A stretch of DNA of 64,000 nucleotides from assembly GCF_014697075.1 (NCBI RefSeq), contig NZ_JACJRE010000001.1:186001-250000 (forward strand), read 5' to 3'. Positions 47,680 through 56,806 of this stretch are shown piece after piece; the stretch's first letter is position 1, and each line of letters opens with the position of its first letter. The notes beneath the pieces were generated by a model. The model saw nothing but the letters and a program-made list of their open reading frames with translations. It had not been told where the DNA came from and ran no database searches. This DNA is from Tolypothrix sp. FACHB-123 (GTDB lineage: Bacteria > Cyanobacteriota > Cyanobacteriia > Cyanobacteriales > Nostocaceae). The position numbers and the translations under genes were made by a program.

Positions 47680-47790
47680 TTGACGGTTGACGGTTGACTG
47701 TTAACTGTCAACCGTCTGTAGGGGCGGGTTTTGTGAGATATTCACGCTCCTAACAGATATGTCGGTTAAACCCGCCCGTACAACAATAGT
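47680..47790. repeat. TTGACGG/TTGACTG array plus palindromic repeat, copy D
   Basis: Heptamers at 47683-47716 lead into TAGGGGCGGGTTTT ... TTAAACCCGCCCGTAC (47719-47781), the same arms as the copies at 14.3, 17.8 and 26.8 kb. Confidence 0.8.
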
Positions 47791-47867
47791 AATGGAATAT
47801 TTTTTTACTTGGAAGTCCCTAAGCTAATGCACCTCTAAATTTCATAACTATTCATAATGGCTGTTAA

Positions 47868-47925
47868 CTGTTGACAGTCAACAGCCCTCGCGATGGATTG
47901 TGCAACTTAAAATCAGAATAGCTGA
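47868..47925. repeat. Dispersed GGATTGTGCAACTT repeat, copy 3
   Basis: Plus-strand copy of the 8926-8980 repeat: CAACAGCCCTCGCGATGG then ATTGTGCAACTTAAAA. The remaining gap to 48191 shows no gene. Confidence 0.7.
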
Positions 47926-48191
47926 CAAAGCTCGTCTCCTGATTGTTATTGCTTTGGTGACAAAACCATATATGTGACTTCTATTTTCAACTAAATGTTC
48001 CCTCTGCCAAATATTAATTTGCTACAACAATTACGGTAGAATCTTTTTATTACTCAAGCGCATTACTTAAATTTAAGTAATGCAACTTTTATAACTTATT
48101 ATTGCCAAAGTCAAGTCGGAGGATAAAGTAAATATGAAATGAGTTTCTTGATTGTCAGATTAATGATTCTTGACTCTGGACTGACAAGAGA

Positions 48192-49670
48192 ATGAAACAG
48201 AAAAATTCCTCATCCCCACTCTATAGAATAATATTTAGCCTGCGCACACATATAGTAATTGCTTATATGTTGCTCATGGGATTTTCATCTGTGGTAGGTA
48301 CTTTTGTAATCGATCAAATTCTATTTTTTAAGATACAGGAGCGAATTAACAAATCTCTAGTGCAAGAAATGCAAGAATTCCGCATGTTAGCGGATGGAGT
48401 CAATCCGGAAACTAGTAAACCTTTTGAGGATGACATCGATTCTATCTTTAAGGTTTTTCTCACAAGTAACATTCCCGATGACGATGAATTTTTGGTAGCA
48501 ATATTAAATGGGCAAATTTACCGTAGTAGTCCTATAGCTCTTCCTAGCTGGTTTAAATCTGATTCTTATATCGTCAAAGCCCTATCTCAAATCAAAATGG
48601 CCGAAGAAGGCGAATTTAGCACCCCAGATGGTGAAGTGATTTACCTAGCTCAACCACTAATTAGGGGAGGTAAACATGGAGTATTTGTGGTGCTTCATGC
48701 TACTTCTGGCGAACGCGATGAGGTAAGTGAAGCCGTTGTAGTGATTATCAAAGTCAGCGTGATTGTCACAATTGCATTTTCCTTTTTTGCTTGGGTAGTA
48801 GCTGGAAGGGTACTCAAACCCCTAAAACTGCTGACAGAAACTACTCGCTCAATTGGGGAAACAGACCTGACACAACGCCTACCAATCAAAGGTGCAGATG
48901 AAATTTCCCAACTCACTATCACATTCAATGAGATGCTGGAAAGGTTAGAAACAGCCTTTACGAGCCAACGAGATTTTATCAACGATGCTAGTCATGAACT
49001 GCGAACACCAATTACAATTATTCGTGGTCATCTGGAACTGTTAGGTGAAGATCCACAAGAGCGACAAGAAACTATCGAATTAGTTCTAGATGAACTAGAC
49101 CGAATGAATCGCTTTGTAGAAGACTTGCTGTTACTAGCGAAGTCTGAACAACCAGATTTTTTAAATTTAGAAGTTGTCGAAATTAATTCTTTAACTCTCG
49201 AACTTTATGCCAAAGCCAAAGCCTTAGCCCCACGACAATGGCGCTTAGATGCTATAGCCAGCGGTCGGATTCGGGCCGATAGGCAACGTTTAACTCAAGC
49301 AATTATGAATTTAGCGGAAAATGCTACACACTACACCAAAGAAGGTGATGCCATCAGCTTAGGTTCAGATGTGAGAAATAATCAAGTGCGTCTTTGGGTA
49401 CGGGATACTGGCGAAGGAATTCCCTTAAGCGAGCAACAGCGAATTTTTCAGCGCTTTGCTCGTGGCTTGATTAATCACCGTCGTTCCAATGGTGCTGGCT
49501 TGGGATTATCCATTGTTCAAGCAATTGCAGAAGCTCACAGTGGTAGAATTGAACTCTTCAGTCGCCCGCATGGTGGCTCGACTTTTACCATAGTAATTCC
49601 GCTCAAACCCATCCCCAAATCCACCAAACGCGGCAATAAAAATTTATTACTTCACAGAACTGAATCATAG
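48192..49670 (+). CDS. Sensor histidine kinase with HAMP domain
   Basis: A 492-residue membrane kinase. TM1 is at about 19-40 (IVIAYMLLMGFSSVVGTFVI), a periplasmic domain of about 140 residues follows, TM2 is at about 178-200 (IIKVSVIVTIAFSFFAWVVA), then HAMP (LTETTRSIGETDLTQRLPIK). The core has H-box DASHELRTPITIIRGHLELL, N-box NLAENATHYT, G1 VRDTGEGI and G2 GAGLGLSIVQAI. It is paralogous to the kinase at 27931. An OmpR-type regulator gene follows 281 bp downstream, the likely partner. Its place just after the exporter makes control of the secretion island possible but unproven. Confidence 0.92.
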   Translation: MKQKNSSSPLYRIIFSLRTHIVIAYMLLMGFSSVVGTFVIDQILFFKIQERINKSLVQEMQEFRMLADGVNPETSKPFEDDIDSIFKVFLTSNIPDDDEFLVAILNGQIYRSSPIALPSWFKSDSYIVKALSQIKMAEEGEFSTPDGEVIYLAQPLIRGGKHGVFVVLHATSGERDEVSEAVVVIIKVSVIVTIAFSFFAWVVAGRVLKPLKLLTETTRSIGETDLTQRLPIKGADEISQLTITFNEMLERLETAFTSQRDFINDASHELRTPITIIRGHLELLGEDPQERQETIELVLDELDRMNRFVEDLLLLAKSEQPDFLNLEVVEINSLTLELYAKAKALAPRQWRLDAIASGRIRADRQRLTQAIMNLAENATHYTKEGDAISLGSDVRNNQVRLWVRDTGEGIPLSEQQRIFQRFARGLINHRRSNGAGLGLSIVQAIAEAHSGRIELFSRPHGGSTFTIVIPLKPIPKSTKRGNKNLLLHRTES

Positions 49671-49885
49671 CTAGAAAGCAGTCATGATGAAAAAATTTTC
49701 ATCGCCATCCATCAAATAAAAAAGGTTGTGAAACCCCTATATATTTTCACAAACAAAGATAAAAATTTCTCTTGAAAGTTAACCGTCAACACCTCTTGTA
49801 GCTCTCAGTGCAGTCAACAGTCAAAGCTATTTTCAAGCTAGCCATTCACGCCAGGTTTTGACACAACCAAGCATGAAAATCTCCC

Positions 49886-49920
49886 TCCCCAATGCCCCAT
49901 GCCCCATGCCCAATGCCCAA
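49886..49920. repeat. CATGCCC/AATGCCC heptamer array
   Basis: CCCCAATG-CCCCATG-CCCCATG-CCCAATG-CCCAA units in the gap between the kinase and regulator genes. Otherwise the gap 49671-49951 contains no gene. Confidence 0.8.
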
Positions 49921-49951
49921 CAGATACAATTTTTACAGGAGATAGCCTGAG

Positions 49952-50620
49952 GTGAACAGAATTCTGATAGCAGAGGATGAACCTCGCATTGCTAGCTTTT
50001 TACAGAAAGGATTAAAAGCTAATGGTTTTACTACTGCTGTAGCTAGCACAGGTGATGAAGCGATTTTTTTGGCTTTGAGTGGGGAATTCGATCTTTTGAT
50101 TTTAGATATTGGTCTTCCTGGTAAAAGTGGCTGGGTAGTCTTAGAAGAATTGCGCGGTCAAGGAGAAATGCTCCCAATTATTATTCTGACTGCCTGTGAC
50201 GATGTCAAAGACAAAGTAACTGGGTTAGAAAGTGGTGCTGATGACTATGTTACCAAGCCATTTCGCTTTGAAGAACTGCTAGCGCGTATTCGCCTGCGAT
50301 TGCGCGACTATCGCTTGCCGAAAAATAAGGATGAAATGTTACTGACCGCGGGCGATATTATGTTAGATTTACGTACACGCAAAGTCAAGGTAGGCGATCG
50401 CTATATTGAATTAGCCGCCAGAGAATTTACTTTAGCCGAAATCTTTGTGCGTCATCCCGGTCAAGTCTTAAGCCGCGAGCAACTACTCAGCCATGTCTGG
50501 GGTTATGACTATGACCCTGGTTCCAATATAGTTGATGTTTATGTTGGTTATCTGCGTAAAAAACTAGGTAGCGATTATATTGAAACAGTTAGAGGGATCG
50601 GTTATCGCTTAGATACATGA
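49952..50620 (+). CDS. OmpR/PhoB-family response regulator
   Basis: A 222-residue regulator from GTG 49952, with AGGAG about ten bases upstream. The receiver (about 3-115) has AEDEPRI, phospho-acceptor DLLILDIGLPGKSG and the switch Lys in DDYVTKPFRFEELL. The winged-helix DNA-binding domain (about 130-220) reads IELAAREFTLAEIFVRHPGQ, LSREQLLSHVWGYDYDPGSN and VDVYVGYLRKKLG. It is presumably phosphorylated by the upstream kinase (48192-49670). Target genes are unknown. Confidence 0.94.
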   Translation: MNRILIAEDEPRIASFLQKGLKANGFTTAVASTGDEAIFLALSGEFDLLILDIGLPGKSGWVVLEELRGQGEMLPIIILTACDDVKDKVTGLESGADDYVTKPFRFEELLARIRLRLRDYRLPKNKDEMLLTAGDIMLDLRTRKVKVGDRYIELAAREFTLAEIFVRHPGQVLSREQLLSHVWGYDYDPGSNIVDVYVGYLRKKLGSDYIETVRGIGYRLDT

Positions 50621-50788
50621 GAAAACTCTCATAAAAGCTTTAATACAGATTAATTGAGGTAATCAATAATAGTAACAAGCAAAAAAAACGTATTTTTTGC
50701 CCTATCTAAATCTTGAAAAATGGTAGTCCTACCATTCGCTAATTTTACGTGTGAAATTCAAAGACAGGGCAAGTGGGGATCGGTAATT

Positions 50789-51298
50789 ATGGCCAGACAA
50801 TTAAAAATAGAAATAGCGGAGAGTGCAGAACTTTTAGAAAAAAGTCTGAAAAAGGCAAAACATGCATCTCACAAGGAACGATTGCAGATGTTGTGGTGGC
50901 TAAAAACAGGTCAAGTTACACAGCATCATGAATTAGGTCAGCTATTGGGGCGCAGTCCAGCAACCATTACCCGTTGGTTACAACAATATCGCCAAGGAGG
51001 ATTGGAAAAGCTGCTGGAAGTGAGAACAGCACCAGGGGCGCAAAAAAAAATTCAAGGCGAAGCCTTGGAGAAACTGAAACATCGTTTAAACTCACCTGAA
51101 GGGTTTCACAGTTACCGCGAAATAGTAGAATGGCTAGACCTAGAGTGTGGCCTGAAAATTAAATATGACACGGTAAATCGATTTGTGCGCGAGAAGTTGA
51201 AGGCTAAATTAAAAGTCTCACAACTAAGAAAGCAAGAGCAAAAAGAAGCTTTAATTGAGAATTTGCAACCGATTTATGTTTGGCAAGAGAGTGCTTAA
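50789..51298 (+). pseudogene. Truncated IS630-type transposase, N-terminal DNA-binding part
   Basis: From ATG 50789 the 169-residue product has two helix-turn-helix regions: HASHKERLQMLWWLKTGQVT with LLGRSPATITRWLQQYRQGG, then SYREIVEWLDLECGLKIKYD with TVNRFVREKLKAKL. This is the N-terminal arrangement of IS630/Tc1-mariner-type transposases. The DDE catalytic half is missing: the frame ends at 51298 and nothing coding follows. It could be a remnant or an orphan orfA-type protein used as a regulator. A palindrome ATGGTAGTCCTACCAT lies about 50 bp upstream. The gap to 51635 has no gene. Confidence 0.65.
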
Positions 51299-51635
51299 AA
51301 AATAGCACTGAAATTGTCAATTTGATATTGACAAGTTCATACCTTCAATTAGCAATACCTATTTTTTTAATTTTGCTGCTGCTACGCATTTAAGAGTTAC
51401 ATTCGCGCACATGCAAAACTTCAATGCGTAACACCTCAGCATTGACTATCTCTCATATCATCAGTGTGAGATTTGGCTATCTACTTTTTCCCCGCTAGGG
51501 GATAGATTTTCCTGTCTTGGACTTGGTGATTATACCACTTAATCAATGGCATCAGGGATCGCTCTACATCTCTTTCTTAAAACTAGGGCTGTTTTGAGGC
51601 GATCGCCTTGGGCGATAAATCAAGAGGAGGCAGTT

Positions 51636-52745
51636 ATGATCAAGGTTAATCAATTGACATCTGGAAGACTGGCAAAAGCAAAAGCAGGATATACCACACG
51701 TTCAGTCGATGTAAATGCGATCGCCACAATTTTAACGGGAGATATCCAGCCGAAATCCGGGGATTTAGTCTTAGTTAGAGTAGACTCCATTGGTCAGCAC
51801 GAACGCATCGACCAAGTCAATGGTCGCAAAGCGATCGTTTTTGTGGGAGATGAATTAGTTCTTTGCTATGGGAACCGTTATGCTCCCGATCAATTTGAAG
51901 CCGAGATTCCTTCAGACTTATCACCATGTCATTTAGCCGCCGCCGGGGGGATAGCCGCAAGAGTTCTCTCTCAACACGCTAAGGTAAAATTACCCACCGC
52001 CGTTACTCCTATTGGATTACTGGGAGATAGACAAGGAAAACGCCTCAATCTAGCTGATTGGGCTTTACCCGCCACTAACTACATTGGGCAAAGACCTTCC
52101 ACAATAGCTGTTGTGGGCACATCAATGAACGCTGGTAAAACCACCACCGCCGCTCATTTAATTAACGGTTTAGCCAACTCAGGCTTGAAAGTTGGTGCAG
52201 CCAAGATTACTGGTACTGGTGCAGGTAACGATACTTGGCTGATGCAGGATGCGGGCGCAAGCTTCGTTTTAGATTTTACTTGCGTTGGGTTTCCCAGTAC
52301 ATATCGCGCTACTCCCAAACAAGTACAAGAGATTTTCATCACCCTAACTAACCACCTAGCAGCTCAAAGTGTAGATGTCATTGTTTTAGAAATAGCCGAT
52401 GGCTTGTTTCAAGAAGAAACATCAACTTTAGTTTCCTCCCAAATTTTCCGCCAAACTGTTGATGGCGTGTTATTTGCGGCTGGTGGTTCCTTGGGCGCAG
52501 CTGCTGGCGTGGAATGGTTGCAAAAGCAGAAACTACCTATAGTTGGTATTAGTGGTTTGGTAACTGCATCGCCTTTAGCAGCCCGTGAAGTACTGCAAAT
52601 TACTTCATTACCTGTTTTAGATTTGCAACTGCTGAGAACAGAAGCCATTAATATCTTAGCCAGTGCCAAAAAAATCGAAAGTCTACCCTTAGTTTTTTCA
52701 TCTTCCCTATCAGTACCTCCTACTGTTTTGACAGCGCAAGATTAA
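51636..52745 (+). CDS. P-loop NTPase of DUF1611-like type
   Basis: A 369-residue protein. ATG 51636 follows a strong AGAGGAGG site, making the longer frame from 51546 unlikely. The N-terminal 140 residues (VNQLTSGRLAKAKAGYTTRS, GDIQPKSGDLVLVRVDSIGQ) form a small non-enzymatic-looking domain. A P-loop domain follows: AVVGTSMNAGKTTTAAHLIN (about 178-197), VGAAKITGTGAGNDTWLMQD and DVIVLEIADGLFQEET (Walker B-like). This resembles DUF1611/dethiobiotin-synthetase-like NTPases; its substrate is unknown. It is the first gene of a run of four on the same strand, 35 bp before the ABC exporter gene, so they probably act together. Confidence 0.75.
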   Translation: MIKVNQLTSGRLAKAKAGYTTRSVDVNAIATILTGDIQPKSGDLVLVRVDSIGQHERIDQVNGRKAIVFVGDELVLCYGNRYAPDQFEAEIPSDLSPCHLAAAGGIAARVLSQHAKVKLPTAVTPIGLLGDRQGKRLNLADWALPATNYIGQRPSTIAVVGTSMNAGKTTTAAHLINGLANSGLKVGAAKITGTGAGNDTWLMQDAGASFVLDFTCVGFPSTYRATPKQVQEIFITLTNHLAAQSVDVIVLEIADGLFQEETSTLVSSQIFRQTVDGVLFAAGGSLGAAAGVEWLQKQKLPIVGISGLVTASPLAAREVLQITSLPVLDLQLLRTEAINILASAKKIESLPLVFSSSLSVPPTVLTAQD

Positions 52746-52780
52746 GTAGGGTTTGCTGATTTAATAGAAAAAGAATAATT

Positions 52781-54499
52781 ATGCAGATTCCTCGCATATT
52801 AAGTGGTATCCGCATCTGGCTGCTCAGCCGCTTAGTAATGAATGGCTTTTTTCAGGCAATTGCTACATTAGCCAATGCTTTTCTCGTAGAACTAGCTTTT
52901 GACAAAATCATTACAGCCGTTGACCCTAGCTTTAATCAAAAAATTTGGCAAATAGGTTTAGGTTTAGTAGCAGCGGCTGTTGTTACTGCTTTACTCCGGA
53001 TGATGGAACGGACTGATGCTGAACGCATAGGTCAAGAATATGTTTACGAACTCCGGATGATTTTGTACGACCGATTAATGAACCTTTCCCCACGAACGCT
53101 GCAAAGTCGCACTCAGGGCGGGATAATGCTGCGCTTTGTCAGCGATTTAAGCGCTATTCGCCAGTGGGTTAGTTTGGGATTGGCTAGGCTTGTAGTCGCG
53201 ATTACGGCGGCGATCGCTTCCTTATTAGCTTTATCATTAGTCAATACAAGATTGGCTTTCACAGTAGCTGTTATCTTGACAATTGGCACTGTTAGTGCAT
53301 TTAGGCTCAGCCAAAAAATGAGAACTACAGCCAAAGAAGCGCGAAATCGTCTGAGTAGACTTGCGGGGAATATCAACGAAAAGGTCGGTTCTATCGCCGT
53401 TGTCCAAGTTTTTGGACAGTCTCAGCGGGAAAAAAGGCGAATTGCCCGTCAATGTCGAGATTTAGAACAGGCGATGGTCAACCGGGCGGTAGTAGCTGGG
53501 CAAATGCAAGCCATTACCGAGGGCACAACGGCGATCGCAGCTAGCGCTACTTTATTAATGGGGGCGCTAGAAGTAGCCGCCAATCGCGCTACCCCTGGAA
53601 CCGTGGTCGCCGCCATGACAATTGTCGGTTTTTTAGTACCCCGGTTGCGAGACTTGGGTAAAGTGCAAGAATACTGGCATAACTCGCGGGTAGCATTGGC
53701 AAAGATTCAGCAATTTTTAGCCACCCCTTCCCTGGTAAAAGAAGTACCTAATGCACCTGAATTGCAGATGGGGCCGGGATGTTTAGAATTTGATGCTGTC
53801 AGCCTAGAAGGGTCTATAGATAACGTTAGCGCGATCGCCTTTCCTGGGGAAATTGTCGCCATCGTCGGCCCCAATGGTGCGGGAAAGTCAACATTATTAT
53901 CTCTCGCCGCCCGTTTAGTTGACCCCGATAAAGGCGTGATTCGTCTCGATGGACAAGACCTAACCAAACACAGTTTAAAATCTGTGCGGCGAGCCATTGG
54001 CATGGCAGCACTAGATTTACCACTTTTGCGGGGAAGCGTTGATAAAAATCTCCGCTATCGCTGGCGGGATGCACCCATAGAAGAAATTACCAGAGTTCGT
54101 AAATTGTGCGGCATTGATGAACTACTAGCAGAACTTCCAGAAGGAGAAAAAACCAGAGTTGCTGAAGGAGGTAAAGGCTTATCCGCAGGACAACGCCAAC
54201 GCATTGCCTTGGCTAGGGCAATTTTAGGCAATCCCCCAGTATTACTACTAGATGAAGTCGATGCTAACTTAGATGCCCAAGCCGCCTCGGTTGTAGATCG
54301 CATCCTCGCAGAATATCAAGGCACAGTTTTAATCGTTACCCACCGCAAAGAACGCCTAGCCGCAGCCGATGCAGTTTGGTTCTTAGAAGCCGGTCGCCTT
54401 ATAGAAGCCGGAGCCACCAAAGATTTATTAGCCAAAGATGGCCCTACTAGTCGCTTATTTTGGTCACACACCCAAAGCCTGATGTCTGAAAGAGGTTGA
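52781..54499 (+). CDS. ABC exporter-type half transporter
   Basis: A 572-residue fused transporter. Membrane part about 20-300 with predicted helices such as IGLGLVAAAVVTALLRMM and LVVAITAAIASLLALSLVNT. NBD about 325-560: Walker A IVGPNGAGKSTLLSLAARLV, signature GGKGLSAGQRQRIALARAIL, Walker B VLLLDEVDANLD and H-loop VTHRKERL. The type is the homodimeric exporter (ABCB/MsbA-like). No substrate-specific feature is visible; adjacency to the NTPase and hydroxylase-fusion genes suggests a modified peptide or metabolite. Start at ATG 52781 with GAAAAAGAATAATT upstream and no clear Shine-Dalgarno site. Confidence 0.88.
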   Translation: MQIPRILSGIRIWLLSRLVMNGFFQAIATLANAFLVELAFDKIITAVDPSFNQKIWQIGLGLVAAAVVTALLRMMERTDAERIGQEYVYELRMILYDRLMNLSPRTLQSRTQGGIMLRFVSDLSAIRQWVSLGLARLVVAITAAIASLLALSLVNTRLAFTVAVILTIGTVSAFRLSQKMRTTAKEARNRLSRLAGNINEKVGSIAVVQVFGQSQREKRRIARQCRDLEQAMVNRAVVAGQMQAITEGTTAIAASATLLMGALEVAANRATPGTVVAAMTIVGFLVPRLRDLGKVQEYWHNSRVALAKIQQFLATPSLVKEVPNAPELQMGPGCLEFDAVSLEGSIDNVSAIAFPGEIVAIVGPNGAGKSTLLSLAARLVDPDKGVIRLDGQDLTKHSLKSVRRAIGMAALDLPLLRGSVDKNLRYRWRDAPIEEITRVRKLCGIDELLAELPEGEKTRVAEGGKGLSAGQRQRIALARAILGNPPVLLLDEVDANLDAQAASVVDRILAEYQGTVLIVTHRKERLAAADAVWFLEAGRLIEAGATKDLLAKDGPTSRLFWSHTQSLMSERG

Positions 54500-54622
54500 C
54501 CGTTGACCGTTGTACGGGCGGGTTCACAAATATCCTTACCGAGCAACGATAATTCTCAATAAACCCCCCCCTACTGACTGTTGCCCAATGCCCAATGCCC
54601 CATGCCCCATGCCCAATGCCCC
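54497..54622. repeat. Palindromic repeat copy E (inverted) and heptamer array
   Basis: GTACGGGCGGGTT (54513 on) ... AATAAACCCCCCCCTACTGAC is the inverted form of the GGGGCGGGTTTA family. Then CAATGCCC/CATGCCC heptamers run 54583-54629 directly into the next gene's start. Confidence 0.8.
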
Positions 54623-56806
54623 ATGCCCAACACAACCATTAATCACACTGCTTTAGCAGACTTGTTAACCACAGCTTTCAGCGATTTGCCAAAAAAACTG
54701 CGCGTTTTTAGCAGCGATCGCCCTGGCTATGTCGCCCTACGCCAAAATGGAGTTTTGCTGTGCGATTACTGGCTTGATAAAGGTGAAGTCTTGAATGCCA
54801 TCTGCGGTACTGTCACCTCCACTATCTCCAATGAAGGCTGGCAAAAAGTAGATACTATTGAACTGTGTCTGACTCACCACTATCGGCCTGTTTCAGTTCT
54901 AGATTTTTCTACTAAGTTTCCCAATTCAAAAAGAGGAATTCGCGGCATTAAACTGCAATATCAATCCCAGGTGGCAATATATAGTCCCACGCAGATGATT
55001 GCGAATAACTTGAGCTTTCCAGAGGTATTGACTAATTTTCTGCAACAGATATCTCTTTCTGCTGAAGCTTTCGCCAATCATGGCGGAATTATCGCAGCTT
55101 TTGAAGCGGAACAAATATTGCTAACTCTTGATGCTGCTGTTGCCGTCACAAAATTATATCGCGGCAATCAGATTGTACCTTTAGCTGAAATTTCCAGCCA
55201 AACTATCTCAGATATGCTGGGGAGTATGGGGAAATGGCTACAGGGAAACTGCATTGACAATGGACGCTTAATATACAAATATTTTCCCAGCAAAAACCAC
55301 CCTTCTGATGATAATAACATAACTCGTCAGTTTTTAGCAACTTTGGGCTTAATCCGCTATGCCCAATTTACAGGTCAGTCCGATCGCCTACTCATGGCCG
55401 ATCGCAATCTGACTTACAATTTGGCGCAGTACTATCGATTACAATCCGGCATCAGCGGTAGCGAACATCGGGGTAAAGTAGAACTGGGCACAACAGCCTT
55501 AGCAGCTTTAGCGATTCTGGAACATCCCGATCGCGATCGCTATGCTGATATTTTCCACATGCTCTGTCAAGAGATTGAAACGTTTTGGCAACCAAATGGC
55601 TCATTTTGTATCAGTTCTCAGCCCCGCAGCCAGAATTTACACCCAGGATTAGTGCTGCTCTTTTGGGCATCTCTGTATAAAGTAAATCACGAGCAATATT
55701 TGTTGCAGCGATGTCGCCAAAGCTTCCTATATTATCGCCAATGGCACTTAGAGCACCGTCATCCCGCCTTTATTCCCTGGCACACTCAAGCCTATGCATT
55801 GCTATACGATGAGACCTGCGATCCGTTGTTCCGGGATTTTATCTTCGAGATGAACGATTGGCTATTGCCAATGCAGCAATGGGAACAACTCCGCTCTTTG
55901 GATGGGCGGGGGCGATTTTACAATCCAGCACAGAAAGAATACGGTTCACCCCATGCGGCGACAACCGGAAATTATCTCCAAGGTTTAGTGGATGCTTATC
56001 GCTTGGCTAAACAAAGCAACGATACACCTAGAGCTAATGCTTATGAGTTAGCTATCTGGCGGGGATTACGCCATATTCGCCAATTACAATTTAAAGATGA
56101 TGTGGATATGTTCTACATCCAAGAGCGATCGCTCATTTCGGGTGGTGTCCGCACTACTGTCTATGACAACACTATTCGTCTCGATAATGTGCAGCAAAGC
56201 CTGATGGCGATTCTCAAACTCTACAATTTACCAGAATTTCCCCAACAACCACCCCAACCCAAAATAGCTTTTCAAAAGCTCAAGCAAAAAGTAGATATTG
56301 CCCCAATCATGGCGGAAATCACCGAAAAATCGCCTTTATGGTTTTATGATACCAGCCGCCAGCAAAAACTCGCCCCCCAACAAGAAACTCAAAGTATTTT
56401 CCTCAAAAGAGCAGTCAAACCCTTTCCGGTGGGAATTGAGAATGCTAGGGATGTCCATGAATCTTGTCCCACCGAAGTAGCCAAGGAATTTCCTGTGGTG
56501 ATGAATTGGGTAGAGGATTTTGTGGCGGAGATTGGGGGCGAACTAGGTAGAGTTAACATTGTGAGATTAGCTCCCAAGGGAAGAGTTTACAGCCACATCG
56601 ACCACGGAGAATATTATAGATTGCGCGATCGCTATCATCTGGTACTGCAAAGTCAATCAGGTAGCTGGATGAAATGCGGCAGTGAAGAAGTTACCATGCA
56701 TGAAGGTGAACTGTGGTGGTTTGATAATAAACAAACCCATGAGGCTTTTAACCCTGCTGAAGAATGGCGAATTCATCTCATATTTGATGTGTTGCCAAAA
56801 ACGTGA
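54623..56806 (+). CDS. Alpha-toroid domain fused to an aspartyl/asparaginyl beta-hydroxylase domain
   Basis: A 727-residue protein if translated from ATG 54623; the longer frame from 54581 would add residues encoded only by the heptamer repeat. Residues about 180-550 form a helical (alpha/alpha) barrel region (LGTTALAALAILEHP, SLYKVNHEQYLLQRCRQSFL, GNYLQGLVDAYRLAKQ) like those of glycosidase/epimerase-type proteins. Residues about 590-727 resemble the iron/2-oxoglutarate-dependent AspH domain: NIVRLAPKGRVYSHIDHGEY (HxD), RYHLVLQSQSGSWMKCGSEE, ELWWFDNKQTHEAFNPAEEW (second His), IHLIFDV. It may hydroxylate a peptide or act on a saccharide partner. The next gene overlaps its stop by four bases. 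Confidence 0.78.
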   Translation: MPNTTINHTALADLLTTAFSDLPKKLRVFSSDRPGYVALRQNGVLLCDYWLDKGEVLNAICGTVTSTISNEGWQKVDTIELCLTHHYRPVSVLDFSTKFPNSKRGIRGIKLQYQSQVAIYSPTQMIANNLSFPEVLTNFLQQISLSAEAFANHGGIIAAFEAEQILLTLDAAVAVTKLYRGNQIVPLAEISSQTISDMLGSMGKWLQGNCIDNGRLIYKYFPSKNHPSDDNNITRQFLATLGLIRYAQFTGQSDRLLMADRNLTYNLAQYYRLQSGISGSEHRGKVELGTTALAALAILEHPDRDRYADIFHMLCQEIETFWQPNGSFCISSQPRSQNLHPGLVLLFWASLYKVNHEQYLLQRCRQSFLYYRQWHLEHRHPAFIPWHTQAYALLYDETCDPLFRDFIFEMNDWLLPMQQWEQLRSLDGRGRFYNPAQKEYGSPHAATTGNYLQGLVDAYRLAKQSNDTPRANAYELAIWRGLRHIRQLQFKDDVDMFYIQERSLISGGVRTTVYDNTIRLDNVQQSLMAILKLYNLPEFPQQPPQPKIAFQKLKQKVDIAPIMAEITEKSPLWFYDTSRQQKLAPQQETQSIFLKRAVKPFPVGIENARDVHESCPTEVAKEFPVVMNWVEDFVAEIGGELGRVNIVRLAPKGRVYSHIDHGEYYRLRDRYHLVLQSQSGSWMKCGSEEVTMHEGELWWFDNKQTHEAFNPAEEWRIHLIFDVLPKT

